DNA of 64,000 bases, taken from the NCBI RefSeq assembly GCF_022699665.1, contig NZ_JALDNB010000010.1, positions 124,001-188,000 of the forward strand, given 5' to 3'. Of the stretch, positions 61,403-64,000 are shown piece after piece (positions within the stretch are counted from its first letter, which is position 1; every line of letters begins with the position of its first letter). The notes beneath the pieces are model-generated. The model saw only the letters and a list, made by a program, of their open reading frames with translations. It searched no databases and was not told where the DNA came from. The translations under genes were made by a program, and so were the position numbers. This DNA comes from Chryseobacterium aahli (GTDB taxonomy: Bacteria; Bacteroidota; Bacteroidia; Flavobacteriales; Weeksellaceae).

Positions 61403-62245
61403 ATGAAAAAGATATATAATTTTATAATATTATTGGCAATTCCTTGTCTTTCAACTGCACAAGTGGTGATGACAGATAAGACGGTACCGATTGTTGATAA
61501 CAGTGCGATTCTTAAATTAGACTCTGATAAAAAAGGAGTTCTTTATCCTAGAATTCCTTTGAGTTCAAATACAGATATTGTCACTGTCGCAAGTCCTCAA
61601 AATGGAAATGTGGTTTTTAATACCAATTCAACCGCTACATTACCACAAACGGTCGCTTATTTTGATTCCGGAAAATGGAATGCGTTGTATACCAAACAGC
61701 AGGTGTCTACGAAGTTTGATCTGGTAAGTATAAGCTCGGTGTCAGCCTCCCCAGCAACTATTTCAATATCAGGATTTAAACCCGGAAATTTTAATATCGG
61801 AGATAACAGCACTGCAGATTGGACGCCATTGAATATCACAGATTCAAAAACTTTTACAAGAGCCAATAACTCTTTGGCTTTTACCTTGGAAGGAATGACT
61901 CAACTAGATAAATCTACCAATAAATATTATGAGTACGCGATAGGAGTTTTCGTTGACGGAAAATTGGCAGCGGTTAGAAAATATCACAAACACAACGAAA
62001 ATTTCACTTGCTCATGGCATAAATTTGTTTTGAATGGCGTAGTAAATAATCTGAGTGTAGGCGTACCTCATCTAATAGAAGTAAAGGCGAGAAATATCTC
62101 TGCTACAAACAGTGCAAGTACACCATCACAGATCATTGTATATGGTGGTCCTGCAAGATATGAGGACGGAACTCAATGCAACAATATGAGTAATTTTATG
62201 TCAAAAATTTCTTTAAGTACCACAGTTGTAGAGTCAATTAATTAG
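61403..62245 (+). CDS. Secreted VGIG-type surface protein 3
   Basis: A 280-aa paralog starting 2 bases after the second gene's stop. Signal peptide ends CLSTAQ; module 1 is degraded (VVMTDKTVPIVDNSAILKLDSDKKGVLYPRIPL replaces VGIG...), but the SAILKLDSDKKGVL core and DSGKWNAL end remain. Domain 2 has RANNSLAFTLEGMTQL, YAIGVFVDGKLAAVRKY and the cysteine pair CSWHKF and QCNNMSN as in protein 2. A terminator follows. The three differ strongly in sequence while keeping the layout. Confidence 0.75.
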   Translation: MKKIYNFIILLAIPCLSTAQVVMTDKTVPIVDNSAILKLDSDKKGVLYPRIPLSSNTDIVTVASPQNGNVVFNTNSTATLPQTVAYFDSGKWNALYTKQQVSTKFDLVSISSVSASPATISISGFKPGNFNIGDNSTADWTPLNITDSKTFTRANNSLAFTLEGMTQLDKSTNKYYEYAIGVFVDGKLAAVRKYHKHNENFTCSWHKFVLNGVVNNLSVGVPHLIEVKARNISATNSASTPSQIIVYGGPARYEDGTQCNNMSNFMSKISLSTTVVESIN

Positions 62246-62276
62246 ACGTGATTTTATCATGATATGTGTTTTTAGT

Positions 62277-62311
62277 TACGGATGTGCTTTATGCCATCCG
62301 TTTTATTTTTT
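62277..62311 (+). terminator. Terminator after the VGIG operon
   Basis: ACGGAT / ATCCGT around GTGCTTTATGCC (inner GGC-like pairing), followed by a T-rich run (TTTTATTTTTT). Confidence 0.72.
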
Positions 62312-62464
62312 ACCATATTACTTGTTTGTCATTCTTTTAATCAGACACAATAACTACAGTTATCGACTACATTGAATCTTCAATTTCCGAGGGAGCCTAG
62401 ATATATTTTGTAGAGATTGAATTGTAAAATTATTATCCAAATTAAAAAGAATGTTATCTGTTAT

Positions 62465-63734
62465 CTACTTTGGTAACCTGCTCAACATCTCTTTCCCCCT
62501 TAACAAGGTGATGGGATAGGCTTCATCGGAATTGGAAATAGATTTTTCGTAAAAATATTTGGCTTTATCAGTATCTTCCTGAGTGAAATTGATAAAACCC
62601 GATATTTCGTACATGAAATTACGTAGCTTGAGATCTTTTTCTTCTTTGGCGGATAGATATTTTAAAAGTTTTTCAGCAGAAGTCAGACGGGTATCTTTGT
62701 ACGGTTTGATGTCATATCCGTTAGGTTTGCTGAACCAATAATCCCACATGGCGCTATTATTGTGCTCGTTCCATGAATATTTTATCAGCTGTAAAGCTAC
62801 TTCTAGAAGAGCAGGGTCTAGGTTTTTATTTTTGGGATCCGATTTTTCGCTTTCTGCAATATATCGGTCGACTGTGGTTTCTATTCCTTTATTTATCATT
62901 TCCTGAAAAATAGATTCTTTAAGATATAAAGAATGATTCTTGGAGAAATGTTCATAGGCAAATGAAGCAGGAAAATGATCGGCCAGATTTTCTATATGGT
63001 AGCCTTTTTTGAGCTCGGATTTTAAGTCAATTTTATATACTGTATTGTAGTCGTGAAAAAGATAGACGTAGATAATTCCCTTTTTAAGGTCGCAGATGGT
63101 AGAATATAAAGTATTTAATTCTCCTTCCTGATGGGTTTTATCTAAAATGGTTTTTAAAAACCCAATATTATTTTCCTTGGAAGCAGCAAGCATTTCATTG
63201 GCCATGTCTGGTCGTCTGCATGAGAGTTTTCCGTTGATCATATTGCAATTTGAATTCACTTGAAAGTCTCCTTTCTTTTTCTATGATTCCTCCGGGAGTA
63301 ATCACAATAGAATTTCCTTCTTTGTCAGCTAATAAAGCTTTGGCAGATATTGCATAATCATATTTTTTCAATAGAACCATAGCTTCTTTTACATTTTTGC
63401 ATTTTCCTAATATTTCCCACATCAGATCCCCTTTGTAAGGATTTTTTAGGTTCAGTTTACTCAAATCGTAATTGGCTGCTGCAAAATCATAGAATAGTCC
63501 GTATTCGTTCATTGCTGCGGCAGACTGCATATCCGGAGCTCCGAAGCTAATGGATCCGTATCGGTCTTTAGTGGCAGGGTTATACCAGATTCTTGTAAAA
63601 GGAGTCATGTCATCTTCATTAGCCGCAACGAATGTTTCTCCACCTCTTGAACAGGAAAATATAGTGCAGGCTTTTACCGGATTCATACCAGCTGAAATGA
63701 TGGTGATAAAAATTAAAAGGAAATGTTTATACAT
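62465..63734 (-). pseudogene. Ntn-hydrolase (choloylglycine hydrolase / C45-like) gene split by a frameshift
   Basis: Two overlapping minus-strand frames make one protein. The first (start 63734) has a signal peptide ending PVKA, then Cys23 as the likely N-terminal nucleophile (CTIFSCSRGG), ANEDDM, MNEYGLFYDFAA and up to TPGGIIEKE. The second frame continues KGDFQVNSNCNMINGKLSCRR, then runs about 260 residues to the stop at 62465. Removing one base from the A5/T5 run at 63276-63280 gives a seamless join (GGIIEKKGDFQVNS). So the gene carries a one-base insertion, is read by +1 frameshifting, or there is a sequencing error. Family members hydrolyse amide bonds of bile acids, penicillins or N-acyl compounds. 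Confidence 0.8.
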
Positions 63735-63890
63735 TATGTAGTTTTATAAATATTGATGTTTTGATTACAAAAAAAGGATTTTGTTAAAGTATTTTTTGAA
63801 AATTTTATTTTTATTTAAAACTTAATTAATGCAGAGCAATGAAGGTTATTAAAAACTTATATATTTTCGAATGGGAAGGAAAGAAAATCA

Positions 63891-63920
63891 TTGTTACTAT
63901 TAAAAAAAATCGTACTTTTG
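63891..63920 (+). promoter_or_regulatory. Strong consensus promoter reading out of the window
   Basis: TTG (63891-63893), a 19-base spacer and TACTTTTG (63913-63920) match the Flavobacteriia promoter exactly. No gene follows before the window ends at 64000, so it drives a gene beyond the right edge. The 63735-63890 stretch before it shows nothing but AT-rich sequence. Confidence 0.65.
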
Positions 63921-64000
63921 CACTCACTTTTGTGAACGTACTTTCGGCGAAGTAAAACATTAGCAATTAACAACTTCCATATTTTTCAGGATTCACAGCA

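Noticed and set aside
63195..63259. Two separate genes for the two halves of the Ntn-hydrolase, with an overlap
   Set aside because: The second frame would begin with GTG in the middle of a conserved region and lack a signal peptide; motif continuity across the T5 run fits one broken gene better.
63839..63955. A 38-codon + strand open frame at the right edge
   Set aside because: The strong promoter at 63891-63920 lies inside it, so it would be upstream of its own transcript start.
1..64000. CRISPR arrays, tRNA or rRNA genes, phage or transposon remnants
   Set aside because: I looked for regularly spaced repeats, CCA-ended cloverleafs, conserved rRNA stretches, transposase/integrase motifs and tail-gene clusters and found none that I could support.

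Overview
The window is AT-rich, gene-dense DNA from a member of the Bacteroidota, most likely family Weeksellaceae and close to Chryseobacterium. This rests on four things: many secreted proteins ending in type A or type B sorting domains of the type IX secretion system (T9SS), Flavobacteriia-type promoters (TTG, spacer, TAnnTTTG), starts without Shine-Dalgarno sequences, and Bacteroidota-specific families (DUF3098, TIGR02757, choice-of-anchor L). The genus is an inference. I found no rRNA, tRNA, CRISPR array, phage, IS element or T9SS machinery gene.

Layout. 1-7.4 kb: the end of an outer-membrane barrel gene, a ZIP metal transporter overlapping a methyltransferase, a THUMP rRNA methyltransferase, a GT2 glycosyltransferase, a trans-sulfuration-type PLP enzyme divergent from an Lrp/AsnC regulator with an Lrp-box-like palindrome between them, and a bestrophin channel. 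7.5-14.5 kb: a fused E1 alpha/beta 2-oxoacid dehydrogenase and a DnaE with an N-terminal proofreading exonuclease and a degenerate PHP domain. 14.7-24 kb: three T9SS type A surface proteins, two with nearly identical sorting domains at the DNA level. 24-32 kb: a 53-aa membrane protein, a voltage-gated K+ channel with a zinc ribbon, a Nif3 protein paired with a coiled-coil protein whose zinc ribbon has lost all its cysteines, acyl-CoA ligase and acyl-CoA dehydrogenase, and a DUF4349 lipoprotein.

32-38 kb: a PrcB-like small exported protein followed by a T9SS-exported metzincin protease, then a second protease paralog whose sorting domain matches the first exactly over 101 nt. 38-45.7 kb: release factor 3, a YhhS-type MFS transporter, a TIMP/NTR-like secreted protein, a CPBP protease, an RdgB pyrophosphatase, RNase Z, TIGR02757 and a DUF1003-like protein with an acidic heptad coil. 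45.8-54.5 kb: three choice-of-anchor L / T9SS type B adhesin-like genes, each with a matching -7 box exactly 24 nt before its ATG. 54.5-59.5 kb: housekeeping genes rsmA, ftsX, DUF3098, uppP, truB and rluF. 59.7-62.2 kb: three tandem VGIG-type secreted paralogs. 62.5-63.7 kb: an Ntn-hydrolase gene broken by a single-base frameshift. The window ends with a textbook promoter reading rightward out of it.

The accessory content is mainly a cell-surface repertoire (at least eight T9SS cargo proteins plus the VGIG trio) set among conserved housekeeping genes. The least described parts are the VGIG trio, the PrcB-like/metzincin pair, the homogenised sorting domains and the protein domains that have lost key residues.
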